Shown: positions 16,476-23,812 of the stretch, piece by piece
Position numbering within the stretch: the stretch's first letter is position 1
Layout: each line of letters starts with the position of its first letter
Source: Rikenellaceae bacterium
GTDB taxonomy: Bacteria > Bacteroidota > Bacteroidia > Bacteroidales > Rikenellaceae
DNA length: 33,794 bases
Reading direction: 5' to 3'
NCBI GenBank assembly: GCA_015060165.1
Contig: SUZC01000017.1
Coordinates: forward strand, 1-33,794
The notes under the pieces: model-generated
Told to the model about the DNA's origin: nothing
Databases searched by the model: none
What the model saw: the letters and a program-made list of their open reading frames with translations, nothing else
Made by a program: the position numbers and the translations under genes

Positions 16476-17441
16476 ATGCAACAATCCGAGCAAAAGATAT
16501 ACCCGTGGGGCGATACCCGCCGATTCAATAGTTATGCGGCATATTTCAAGCGCCTCTTCGGTCACCGTATGCAGAAGGTGACCATCAATGCCGGATTCAG
16601 CTGTCCGAACCGCGATGGCACGCTATCGCACGGTGGTTGTACGTTCTGCGACAATGCAGCATTTACGCCCTCATACTGCACACCCTCGAAGAGCATCACG
16701 CAGCAGATCGATGAAGGCATCGTGTTTCACCGCCGCCGATATCGTTCGGCCGAGCAGTATTTGGCGTACTTTCAGTCCTACTCCAATACCTATGCTCCGC
16801 TGGAACGGCTTAGAGAGTGTTACGACGAGGCTTTGGCTCATCCCGAGGTGGCAGGAGTTGTGGTAGGTACACGCCCCGACTGTGTGGATGAGCAGAAGTT
16901 GGATTACTTTGCACAGCTGGCTGAGAGAAAATATGTGGCCATTGAGTATGGCATCGAGTCGTGCTACGACTCCACGCTGCGGCATATTAACCGCGGTCAC
17001 GACTTCGCCTGCGCCCAAAGAGCTGTGGCCCTGACGGCCGAGCGAGGGATACATTGTGGGGCACACTTTATATTGGGACTTCCGGGCGAGAGCGACCAAA
17101 TGCTTATCGAACAGACCGAGTTGATAAACTCGTTGCCACTCACGACGGTCAAGTTCCACCAACTGCAACTCTTCCGCTCGACGGCTATGGCCGCAGAGTG
17201 GGATGCCCACCCTGAGCGATTCCGCTTTTGGAGCATCGAGGAGTATCTGGAGCTCTTTGTGGAGATTCTGCGCCGACTTCGCCCCGATATCGTAGTGGAG
17301 CGATTTGCAGGCGAGGCACCTCCGCGTTATCACCACACCAAAGGGTGGGGATTGGTGCGCAATGAGGAGCTGTTGGCTATGCTCGATAAAATATTAGAGC
17401 GCCGAGGTGTACATCAAGGAGAAATTTTTGAAACCTTATAG
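16476..17441 (+). CDS. TIGR01212/YhcC-family radical SAM protein
   Basis: The ATG at 16476 was preferred to a GTG at 16437 because it follows the promoter-like box more closely and gives the usual family length (321 residues). The 4Fe-4S site is Cys43-X11-Cys55-X2-Cys58 within SCPNRDGTLSHGGCTFCDN. Further family marks are YFQSYSNTYAPLE, GTRPDC, YVAIEYGIES and HFILGLPGES. The family is conserved across bacteria (E. coli YhcC) and its reaction is not well defined. It is transcribed away from rdgB and stands 31 bp before the propeller gene. Confidence 0.92.
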   Translation: MQQSEQKIYPWGDTRRFNSYAAYFKRLFGHRMQKVTINAGFSCPNRDGTLSHGGCTFCDNAAFTPSYCTPSKSITQQIDEGIVFHRRRYRSAEQYLAYFQSYSNTYAPLERLRECYDEALAHPEVAGVVVGTRPDCVDEQKLDYFAQLAERKYVAIEYGIESCYDSTLRHINRGHDFACAQRAVALTAERGIHCGAHFILGLPGESDQMLIEQTELINSLPLTTVKFHQLQLFRSTAMAAEWDAHPERFRFWSIEEYLELFVEILRRLRPDIVVERFAGEAPPRYHHTKGWGLVRNEELLAMLDKILERRGVHQGEIFETL

Positions 17442-17472
17442 TACAAGTAGAATGAATAGATATTTGTAACCG

Positions 17473-18651
17473 ATGAAACAATTAATATTCAAATCATTAT
17501 CGCTATGTGCTATTTTGACGGTGGTACTCTCTTGCCAAAGGGTTGATATACTCTCCAAAGCTGAGATTATTACAGTTGACATGGAAAGTGCTCATCCCGT
17601 AAATGAGGAGGAGTATTTCAAATCAACCGATTTCATTGCGTTGGAGACCAATGAGAATTCATTGATTGGTAGCATAGATAAAATTATGTTTACCGACGAC
17701 TTTTTTGCGGTGGCTGATACTCGTCAAAGTTGCATAATATTGTTTGACTACAATGGAAAACATATTCGCACCATCAAACGCTTGGGTCGAGGCCCGCAGG
17801 AGTATGTGCAATTTACAGGAGCTACGCTCGATTTAGAAAACAAGCAGTTTGTAGTCTATGATGACCAGCGAAGTCGTTTTTTGGTCTATTCGTATGAGGG
17901 AGAGTGGAAGGCTACAATCCCCTACAAGATGTTACTTGCCGATAGTTATATGGTTAGAGATGGCTATCTCTATGTTGTAAACGCAGATACTATGACCGAA
18001 GAAGAGTATCTCGTAAGTAAGGTGAAGCTATCAGGCGATTATGAGATTATACCGATTGCCGACTTTACTATGCCCGACAAAACCTATCACCAAGCGTACG
18101 GCGAGAAGATTGGTAGTTATGGCAAAAAGGTGTTAGTGTCAGAACGATTCAATAATACCATTTATGAGGTCAAAAATGATAAATTGGTGCCACGCTATAC
18201 ATTTGATTTTGGGGCTCAGAATATAGAGAAGTTGGCCAAAGAATTGAATGATGAGCAGCTCGAAGAGGCAATAACTGATAAAGAAAAAGGATATGTCTAT
18301 GGCATAACAAATATGCTTGAAACAGATGATTATCTCTTTTTCAATACCAACCACGCAGGTTTTGTGGCTCTCGACAAGAAGTCGGGAGTGGCTCGCGCCC
18401 ATCAGACGATTCGAGTGTCACAATGCCCACTTAGTAGTTCGTCAAGTATTGCGTTGGAGAATGCAGGAGATAGATATGTGTCGAGTCTACGAGCATTGTT
18501 GGTTGCTACTTATATGTCGAGGTACAAGGAGTATCTTCAAGAGAAAGGCGACGCTGCTGAAAAACAAGAACTGAGAGAAGATTTTGCAAAGATTGCAAGT
18601 AATATAGCATTTGATGATAATCCAGTGTTGCTTATCCATCATATAAAATAA
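17473..18651 (+). CDS. Six-bladed beta-propeller lipoprotein
   Basis: The 392-residue protein has a lipoprotein signal with Cys21 (TVVLSC). The body fits the Bacteroidetes '6-bladed beta-propeller' family: STDFIALETNENSLIGSIDKI, IILFDYNGKHIRTIKRLGRGPQEYV (a hallmark G.GPgEY motif) and repeated beta-rich segments. The C-terminal third has coiled, charged sequence. These lipoproteins are common in gut Bacteroidetes; their ligands are mostly unknown. The gene is more AT-rich than its neighbours, hinting at separate history. It could be co-transcribed with the radical SAM gene. Confidence 0.88.
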   Translation: MKQLIFKSLSLCAILTVVLSCQRVDILSKAEIITVDMESAHPVNEEEYFKSTDFIALETNENSLIGSIDKIMFTDDFFAVADTRQSCIILFDYNGKHIRTIKRLGRGPQEYVQFTGATLDLENKQFVVYDDQRSRFLVYSYEGEWKATIPYKMLLADSYMVRDGYLYVVNADTMTEEEYLVSKVKLSGDYEIIPIADFTMPDKTYHQAYGEKIGSYGKKVLVSERFNNTIYEVKNDKLVPRYTFDFGAQNIEKLAKELNDEQLEEAITDKEKGYVYGITNMLETDDYLFFNTNHAGFVALDKKSGVARAHQTIRVSQCPLSSSSSIALENAGDRYVSSLRALLVATYMSRYKEYLQEKGDAAEKQELREDFAKIASNIAFDDNPVLLIHHIK

Positions 18652-18743
18652 TCGGAGCTGTGGCAGAGATTATCACAGTATGAATTTTTATATGATATAT
18701 GCAAAACAGTGGGCTTATGTGATATAAGTTGGCGGTTTTTTGA

Positions 18744-18751
18744 TATATTTG
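18744..18751 (+). promoter_or_regulatory. Candidate -7 box for the YitT gene
   Basis: TATATTTG fits TAnnTTTG and lies about 80 nt upstream of the ATG at 18831. No strong -33 element. Confidence 0.45.
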
Positions 18752-18830
18752 CAGCCGAAAAGGTATAATACCTACAAAATAGAAGAGGAAATTAAAATTA
18801 AGTTATAAATTGTAACTAAAAAAGACCATT

Positions 18831-19754
18831 ATGGCAATAAATCTTACTCCAAGTACTCTGGGCCGAAGCCTCAAAGAGTATGTCATTATGACGCTGGGTA
18901 TGTTCTGCTACGCATTTGGTTGGGTGGCTTGTATCATTCCTGCAGGAGGTATGGGTGGCGGTGCGACAGGTTTGTCGATGATTCTCAACCATTTCTTCCC
19001 TATGATTTCGATGGGTACGTTTGTATTCATCATCAACGCAGTGCTGCTGCTTTTTGGTGGTTTTATAGTGGGTTGGAACTTCGGAATCAAGACCATCTAC
19101 TGCATTACGATGCTCTCGATTGCGATGGATGCGTGGACCTTTATCCTGCCCGAAAACTATATCGAGATAGTTGAGATTTATACCCAAAACATCGATTCGA
19201 GCGATATCCTGCTCGTGATTATGGGTGCTATCATCTCGGGTTCGGGTGTGGCCATCGGATTTAGCCAGGGCGGCTCGACAGGAGGTACCGATATCGTTGC
19301 GATGATTATCAACAAGTACCGCACAATGAGCTATGGTAAGATTGTGATTATGACCGACTTCTTCATCATCGGCTGTTCGATTTTCATCTCTGAGGACCTG
19401 GCATCGGGTATCGCTCGCGTAGTGTATGGTTACATAATGATTGCCGTTTATGGCTATACTGTCGACCTTATCCAGTCGGGTAGCCAGCAGTCGAGCCAGA
19501 TATTTATCATCAGCCCGCAGTACGAGGATATCGCCAATGCTATCAATATCGAGGCGGGGCGTGGTGCTACGATTATCGACGGCAAGGGCTGGTACACTCA
19601 GAACAACTGCAAAATTATTATGGTTGTTTGCCGTAAGCGCGATGCTTCGATGATTCTGAAAATCACACGCCGTATCGACAGCAATGCCTTCATTACGATG
19701 GGTTCTGTGATGGGTGTCTATGGTAAGGGCTTTGAGGCATTGAGCAAGGTTTAG
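18831..19754 (+). CDS. YitT-family membrane protein (DUF161 + DUF2179)
   Basis: The 307-residue protein has five to six membrane helices in the first ~200 residues, including the glycine-rich GGMGGGATGLSMILN and GSGVAIGFSQGGSTGGTDI segments typical of the two DUF161/YitT repeats. The C-terminal soluble part (IIDGKGWYTQNNCKIIMVVCRKRD, about 240-265) is a DUF2179 domain. The family is widespread and its transported substrate is not known. It is monocistronic and ends at the terminator-like hairpin at 19786. Confidence 0.9.
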   Translation: MAINLTPSTLGRSLKEYVIMTLGMFCYAFGWVACIIPAGGMGGGATGLSMILNHFFPMISMGTFVFIINAVLLLFGGFIVGWNFGIKTIYCITMLSIAMDAWTFILPENYIEIVEIYTQNIDSSDILLVIMGAIISGSGVAIGFSQGGSTGGTDIVAMIINKYRTMSYGKIVIMTDFFIIGCSIFISEDLASGIARVVYGYIMIAVYGYTVDLIQSGSQQSSQIFIISPQYEDIANAINIEAGRGATIIDGKGWYTQNNCKIIMVVCRKRDASMILKITRRIDSNAFITMGSVMGVYGKGFEALSKV

Positions 19755-19785
19755 TAGGGATTTTAATTCTGAATTCACGATTGAT

Positions 19786-19826
19786 AAATCCTCTGTCTAA
19801 TATCTGATTAGGCGGAGGATTTTTTA
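19786..19826 (+). terminator. Terminator formed by a repeat-element hairpin
   Basis: AAATCCTC-TGT-CTAAT-ATCTG-ATTAG-GCG-GAGGATTT is perfectly paired in both stems and is followed by a T run. It lies 32 bp after the YitT stop, so the repeat element probably supplies the terminator for this gene. Confidence 0.85.
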
Positions 19827-19944
19827 TATCCGTCATTCCCGACATTTTCGCGTAGATGCTTGTATTATCACCGCTGGCCGATGATGCGAAAATATGAAAT
19901 GACGCAGTCTTACGACTGTTTTATGATTACTTTGACGCAATATA

Positions 19945-19979
19945 AAATCTCTATCTAACTCAATGTTAAATAGAGATTT
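19945..19979. repeat. Second structured hairpin of element B
   Basis: AAATCTC-TAT-CTAAC-TCAAT-GTTAA-ATA-GAGATTT: the same 7-3-5-5-5-3-7 layout as 8982-9016 and 29292-29326, with compensating changes in the outer stem. Confidence 0.8.
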
Positions 19980-20006
19980 AATCAATTTTGAATCTTGAAT
20001 TTTGAA

Positions 20007-20837
20007 TTATGAATTCTCCTTGATTCCTTTCTCGAAGACCTCCATCAATTCGGGACTCATCACAATCGACGAGAATCCTCCGTCGTGGTAGAGATTCTGC
20101 ATAGTAACCTTACGTGTAAGGTCCGAGAAGAGAGTGAGCACATAGTCGGCACAATCCTCGGCTGATGCGTTACCCAGCGGCGAGAGGGTCTCGCCATACT
20201 CCAACAAGTTCTTGAATCCTGAGATTCCGCCACCAGCTGTGGTGGGTGTGGGTGACTGCGATACGGTATTGATACGCACCTTGCGCTCGCGGCCGTAGAT
20301 GCAACCAAACGAACGTGCGATAGACTCCAAGAGAGCCTTTGCATCGGCCATATCGTTGTAGCCGTAGAGTGTACGCTGTGCAGCGAGGTACGACAACGCG
20401 ACGATTGAACCCCACTCATTGAGAGCGTCTTTCTGATAAGCGGCTTTAATTACCTTGTGGAACGAGATAGCCGAGATATCGAGTGTCTTCGAGAGATACT
20501 CGTAGTTGAGATTGTCGTAGGTGATACCCTTACGAACATTTGGCGACATACCTACCGAATGGAGGATGAAATCGAACTTGCCACCGAAGTGCTCCATTGT
20601 CTTGTCGATAAGCTGATCCAGATCCTCTACCGATGTGGCGTCGGCCGGAATAACTATCGAGTTACACTTCTTTGCCAACTCGTTGATAGTACCCATACGC
20701 AACGAAATGGGAGTATTGGTGAGTACGATTTGAGCACCCTCCTCCACTGCACGCTCAGCTACTTTCCACGCGATTGAGTTCTCGTTCAGAGCTCCAAAGA
20801 TAAGGCCCTTTTTGCCTTCTAACAGATTATTTGCCAT
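20007..20837 (-). CDS. fabI: Enoyl-[acyl-carrier-protein] reductase (NADH)
   Basis: The 276-residue enzyme performs the last step of each fatty-acid elongation cycle, reducing enoyl-ACP. The start was placed at the ATG at 20837 (MANNLLEGKKGLIFGALNE), six codons inside the longest frame, because it matches the family N terminus with its nucleotide-binding GALNENSIAW segment. The catalytic set corresponds to Tyr150, Tyr160 and Lys167 in SYLAAQRTLYGYNDMADAK, the FabI-type Y-X6-K of the short-chain dehydrogenase fold. The stop TAA is part of the TAATTCAAAATT motif of repeat element B, so the last residues (KENS) are partly set by the repeat. Confidence 0.96.
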   Translation of the reverse strand: MANNLLEGKKGLIFGALNENSIAWKVAERAVEEGAQIVLTNTPISLRMGTINELAKKCNSIVIPADATSVEDLDQLIDKTMEHFGGKFDFILHSVGMSPNVRKGITYDNLNYEYLSKTLDISAISFHKVIKAAYQKDALNEWGSIVALSYLAAQRTLYGYNDMADAKALLESIARSFGCIYGRERKVRINTVSQSPTPTTAGGGISGFKNLLEYGETLSPLGNASAEDCADYVLTLFSDLTRKVTMQNLYHDGGFSSIVMSPELMEVFEKGIKENS

Positions 20838-20942
20838 AATTTTCAGTTTTGTCATTTGTGTAATTACTATGGTGTTACGAATCCTATTAATCGAGTCGCG
20901 ACCCTCGGGCTAATAATCTTCAAACAACAAATTTTGTCGGGG

Positions 20943-20950
20943 CAAATATA
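20943..20950 (-). promoter_or_regulatory. Candidate -7 box for fabI
   Basis: On the minus strand TATATTTG fits TAnnTTTG, about 105 nt before the fabI ATG. It is 85 bp from the divergent pgk box. Confidence 0.45.
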
Positions 20951-21034
20951 AGTTTTTTTTCCAAAACGGCCATACTCTTGCTCCACTTATCAAACTATTC
21001 GTCGCAAAATGGCCCCAAATAGAATTTTTTTTCT

Positions 21035-21042
21035 TATATTTG
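21035..21042 (+). promoter_or_regulatory. Candidate -7 box for pgk
   Basis: TATATTTG followed by TGG lies about 112 nt before the pgk ATG. A strong match to the consensus and in the right position for a highly expressed gene. Confidence 0.5.
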
Positions 21043-21054
21043 TGGCAATTGTAG

Positions 21055-21091
21055 CCCTATGCCAGGCTCGCTCGTTTGAGCAGGCCTTGGG
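21055..21091 (+). other. Hairpin near the 5' end of the pgk transcript
   Basis: CCC-TAT-GCC-AG-GCTC ... GAGC-A-GGC-CTT-GGG folds into stacked short stems with small internal loops. It begins about 8-10 nt after the predicted transcription start, where it could stabilise the mRNA or affect translation. No known riboswitch is recognised. Confidence 0.35.
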
Positions 21092-21153
21092 GCGTGTGTG
21101 AAATAGAGATAATAGACAACAAACAAATAAGTTAAACAAAAACAATTAAGACT

Positions 21154-22416
21154 ATGTTCGCAATTGACAACTACGATTTCACAGGCAAACGTGCAATCAT
21201 CCGCGTTGATTTCAACGTGCCCCTCAATGGTGAGGGTCAGGTAACTGACGACACTCGTATTCGTGCAGCTATCCCCACAATCAAGAAAGTATTGGAGAAG
21301 GGAGGTTCAGTGATTTTGATGTCACACTTGGGTCGTCCCAAGAAGAATCCCGATCCTAAGTTCTCATTGGAGCAGATCATCCCCGCTATCGAGGCTCGTT
21401 TGGGCGTTAAGGTAGAGTTTGCAGGTGACTGTATGGGTGAGAAGGCAACCGAGATGGCCGCTGCATTGAAGCCCGGTCAGGTGATGCTTTTGGAGAACCT
21501 CCGTTTCTATGCTGAGGAGGAGGGCAAGCCACGTGGTTTGGCTGAGGATGCTACCGACGAGGAGAAGAAGGCTGCAAAGAAGGCTCTTAAGGAGGGTCCT
21601 CAGAAGGAGTTCGTTAAGAAGCTCGCTTCGTATGCCGACTGCTATATCAACGACGCATTTGGTACAGCTCACCGTGCTCACTCATCAACAGCTCTTATCG
21701 CCGACTACTTCCCCAATGACAAGATGTTCGGTTACGTTATGGAGAACGAGTTGAAGGCTATCGATGGCGTGATGTCTAACCCACAGCGTCCATTCGTTGC
21801 TATCGTAGGTGGTTCTAAGGTTTCTACCAAGATCACTATCATCGAGAAGTTGATGGAGAAGTGCGACAAGATCATCATCGGTGGTGGTATGACCTACACC
21901 TTCGCAGCTGCTCAGGGTGGTAAGGTAGGTAACTCAATCTGCGAGCCAGATATGTTCCCAGTAGCTTTGGAGATTTTGAAGAAGGCTGAGGAGAAGGGTA
22001 TCAAGATCGTTACTTCACCCGATGCTCTTATCGCTGATGATTTCTCTCAGGATGCAAATACTCAGGAGGCTCCTGCAAACAATATTCCCGATGCTTGGGA
22101 GGGTGTTGATATCGCTTCTGAGGGTAAGGAGCTCTTCCGCAAGGAGATTTTGGAGTGCAAGACTATCCTCTGGAATGGCCCTGTAGGTGTATTCGAGATC
22201 GACAAGTTTGCAACAGGTTCAAAGGCTGTGGCTGACGCTATTGCAGAGGCAACTGCTAACGGTGCATTCTCACTCATCGGCGGTGGTGACTCAGTGGCTT
22301 GTATCAACAAGTTCGGCTTGGCCGATAAGGTATCTTATGTTTCAACTGGTGGCGGTGCTTTGCTCGAGTATATGGAGGGTAAGGAGTTGCCAGGAGTAGC
22401 GGCAATTAGAAAGTAA
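21154..22416 (+). CDS. pgk: Phosphoglycerate kinase
   Basis: The 420-residue glycolytic enzyme converts 1,3-bisphosphoglycerate and ADP to 3-phosphoglycerate and ATP. Typical segments are [14 protein letters not shown] near the N terminus, SHLGRPK, the [13 protein letters not shown] block, GGSKVSTKI, and the C-terminal GGGDSVACI nucleotide-binding loop with [10 protein letters not shown]. Codon choice looks strongly biased, as expected for high expression. It is single, with its own promoter and terminator. The stop TAA starts a TAATTCAAAAT motif like those at repeat-element ends. Confidence 0.98.
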   Translation: MFAIDNYDFTGKRAIIRVDFNVPLNGEGQVTDDTRIRAAIPTIKKVLEKGGSVILMSHLGRPKKNPDPKFSLEQIIPAIEARLGVKVEFAGDCMGEKATEMAAALKPGQVMLLENLRFYAEEEGKPRGLAEDATDEEKKAAKKALKEGPQKEFVKKLASYADCYINDAFGTAHRAHSSTALIADYFPNDKMFGYVMENELKAIDGVMSNPQRPFVAIVGGSKVSTKITIIEKLMEKCDKIIIGGGMTYTFAAAQGGKVGNSICEPDMFPVALEILKKAEEKGIKIVTSPDALIADDFSQDANTQEAPANNIPDAWEGVDIASEGKELFRKEILECKTILWNGPVGVFEIDKFATGSKAVADAIAEATANGAFSLIGGGDSVACINKFGLADKVSYVSTGGGALLEYMEGKELPGVAAIRK

Positions 22417-22434
22417 TTCAAAATCAGAATTGAT

Positions 22435-22472
22435 AAGAGCCTGTCCAACAAGTCGTGGACAGGCTCTTTTTA
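22435..22472 (+). terminator. pgk terminator
   Basis: AAGAGCCTGTCCA (22435-22447) is the exact complement of TGGACAGGCTCTT (22456-22468), followed by TTTATT. It lies 18 bp after the pgk stop. Confidence 0.93.
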
Positions 22473-22528
22473 TTCGAGTAGCTATCTGAGAACTATTTCA
22501 AATATGCAATTCTCAGAGGGTTAAAAAA

Positions 22529-22556
22529 ACTTGTTAGACAGGCTCTATTTTTTTTG
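22529..22556 (+). terminator. Possible second terminator arm pairing back to the pgk terminator
   Basis: ACTTGTTAGACAGGCTC (22529-22545) is complementary with one mismatch to 22437-22453 inside the pgk terminator and is followed by ATTTTTTTTG. It could form a longer, competing hairpin with its own T run. The rest of 22557-22698 shows no convincing gene. Confidence 0.5.
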
Positions 22557-22698
22557 AGTAATTTTATGAGAGCGAGAAGTACGGAAGTGTTTTGCTCTTT
22601 TCGCCATTCTCTTTCATTTCCAACTTACATTGATCAGCTCTTAGAGGCATTAAGATGTTGTCATAAATCATATACTCTAAATTTCTCTTATTGGCAAT

Positions 22699-22822
22699 TA
22701 TGCCCCCCCCCCTCTACACTGATTATCAGCGCGTTAGTTATTTTTAAAATTCCAGCATAGCTATGCAACTTTATGTTTATGCACTAAAATATTCCAGGGG
22801 AATTTGGCGGGCAGATAAAATT
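22699..22822. repeat. ~120-bp dispersed repeat, copy 2, with a ten-C run
   Basis: Inverted copy of 13644-13763. The near-identical core is at 22755-22816, including GCATAGCTATGC. The C run is at 22703-22712, one base longer than the G run in the other copy. It lies in the convergent space between pgk and the sigma factor gene. Confidence 0.85.
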
Positions 22823-22848
22823 TTCTGCCCAACTTCTTTAATAAACAA

Positions 22849-22883
22849 CGAGGTCGCCCCACTGGGACAACCTCGATTTTTTT
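22849..22883. terminator. Hairpin terminator in the pgk/sigma convergent region
   Basis: CGAGGTCGCCCC and GGGACAACCTCG form a stem with two mismatches, followed on the plus strand by ATTTTTTT. On the minus strand it lies 20 bp after the sigma factor gene, with a weaker T-rich tail, so it may act in both directions. Confidence 0.65.
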
Positions 22884-22902
22884 GCATTTACATAGTTGCG
22901 TC

Positions 22903-23487
22903 TTACGACAGAATCACATTATGCTCGCTGATAAGCTTACGCATATTAATCAGCGCATAACGCATACGTCCCAGCGCGGTGTTGATACTCACGCCTGTTT
23001 GGTCGGCAATCTCCTGGAAACTCATTCCAGAGTAGTAGCGCATCACGACCACCTCGCGCTGCTCCTCGGGCAGCTGCTCAACCAAGCGACGCACGTCGCT
23101 CTCGATCTGCTCGGCCACCATCTTATCCTCCACGTTATGCTCGGCATAACGCAGTGTACCCAACACATTATAGCCGGCATCGGCCTCACTCACCGTACGA
23201 GCACTCTTTTGGCTACGGAAGTAGTCGATAACCTGGTTGTGGGCAATACGCAGCACCCACGAGAGAAACTTACCCATATCGGCATATCGACCCTCGTCGA
23301 TAATACGTACGGCCTTGATGAGTGTCTCTTGCAGGATGTCATCAGCCACATCGTTGTCCTTTACCATCATACGGATGTAGTCGCGGACACGACGCGAGTG
23401 ACGTTCGATAAGCTGTGAAATGGCAGCGCAATCACCTGACAGATAGCGATTAAGCAATACTTGATCGCTTAATACTTGTGTGTTCAT
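22903..23487 (-). CDS. ECF-family RNA polymerase sigma factor
   Basis: The ATG at 23487 was preferred over a GTG three codons upstream. The 194-residue protein has region 2 (about 15-85; VADDILQETLIKAVRIIDEGRY and FLSWVLRIAHNQVIDYFR) and region 4 (about 125-185; LPEEQREVVVMRYYSGMSFQEIADQTGVSINTALGRMRYALINMRK) of group 4 sigma factors. No anti-sigma gene lies next to it. This stand-alone, RpoE-like sigma is widespread in Bacteroidetes. The convergent repeat copy lies downstream of it. Confidence 0.93.
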   Translation of the reverse strand: MNTQVLSDQVLLNRYLSGDCAAISQLIERHSRRVRDYIRMMVKDNDVADDILQETLIKAVRIIDEGRYADMGKFLSWVLRIAHNQVIDYFRSQKSARTVSEADAGYNVLGTLRYAEHNVEDKMVAEQIESDVRRLVEQLPEEQREVVVMRYYSGMSFQEIADQTGVSINTALGRMRYALINMRKLISEHNVILS

Positions 23488-23650
23488 ACTCTTCACTTTT
23501 AATTAATATGTAGTGTTCAAAGAGTAGAATTTCTTCAATAGGCAAAAGCGTTTAAATGAGTTAAAAATTTATTTTTCTGAGTGCAAGTTATGTACTTTTT
23601 TTCAATCTACAAAATTTTTTTCACTTTTTTTACGTTGCCCTGCTCTTGCG

Positions 23651-23740
23651 CTCGGCCCGAAAAACATCAATTATCGTGCCACGCCCAGCTTCGCAGCCGA
23701 GCCAAAAATGGCGATCCACAAAGGCAAAAACTGCGGGCCG
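23651..23740. other. GC-rich structured stretch in an AT-rich gap
   Basis: The 325-bp gap between the sigma and EEP genes is AT-rich except for this part. CTCGGC (23651-23656) can pair with GCCGAG (23696-23701), or alternatively CGGCCCG (23653-23659) with CGGGCCG (23734-23740), plus a small GCCA-AAAA-TGGC hairpin (23701-23712). It could be a small RNA or an upstream regulatory structure, but nothing known is recognised. Confidence 0.25.
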
Positions 23741-23765
23741 ACGTCGAAAATGTCAATTAAAATGT

Positions 23766-23773
23766 TATCTTTG
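23766..23773 (+). promoter_or_regulatory. Candidate -7 box for the first EEP lipoprotein gene
   Basis: TATCTTTG fits TAnnTTTG, 40 nt before the ATG at 23813. It also argues against the longer upstream reading frame as the start. Confidence 0.5.
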
Positions 23774-23812
23774 CAAAGTAAAGCTTCACATAAACCTAAA
23801 ACAACTTATACT

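Larger units (their letters stand above)
19763..20014. repeat. Composite palindromic repeat element B
   Basis: The best-preserved element in the window. It runs from AATTCTGAATTC (about 19765) through a 7/8-3-5-5-5-3-8 hairpin (19786-19822), GTCATT, a long stem-loop (ATTTTCGC 19844-19851 / GCGAAAAT 19886-19893, with GTCATT/AATGAC outside), module 1 (CAGTC-TTAC-GACTG 19905-19918 and TTTTATGATTACTTTGAC 19919-19936), and a second structured hairpin (19945-19979). It closes with AATTTTGAAT repeats that run into the fabI stop. The order matches the minus strand of 1-322. Confidence 0.85.

Noticed and set aside
18816..19778. 320-codon minus-strand reading frame
   Set aside because: It mirrors the YitT gene; the product is an Asn/His/Asp-rich soluble string typical of an antisense shadow of membrane codons.
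22554..22760. 68-codon plus-strand frame between pgk and the sigma gene
   Set aside because: It crosses the poly-C run and the dispersed repeat, and its composition is not protein-like.
13644..22822. The inverted repeat pair read as ends of a composite transposon
   Set aside because: The segment between them holds core genes (rdgB, fabI, pgk) and no transposase, so a mobile unit is unlikely.
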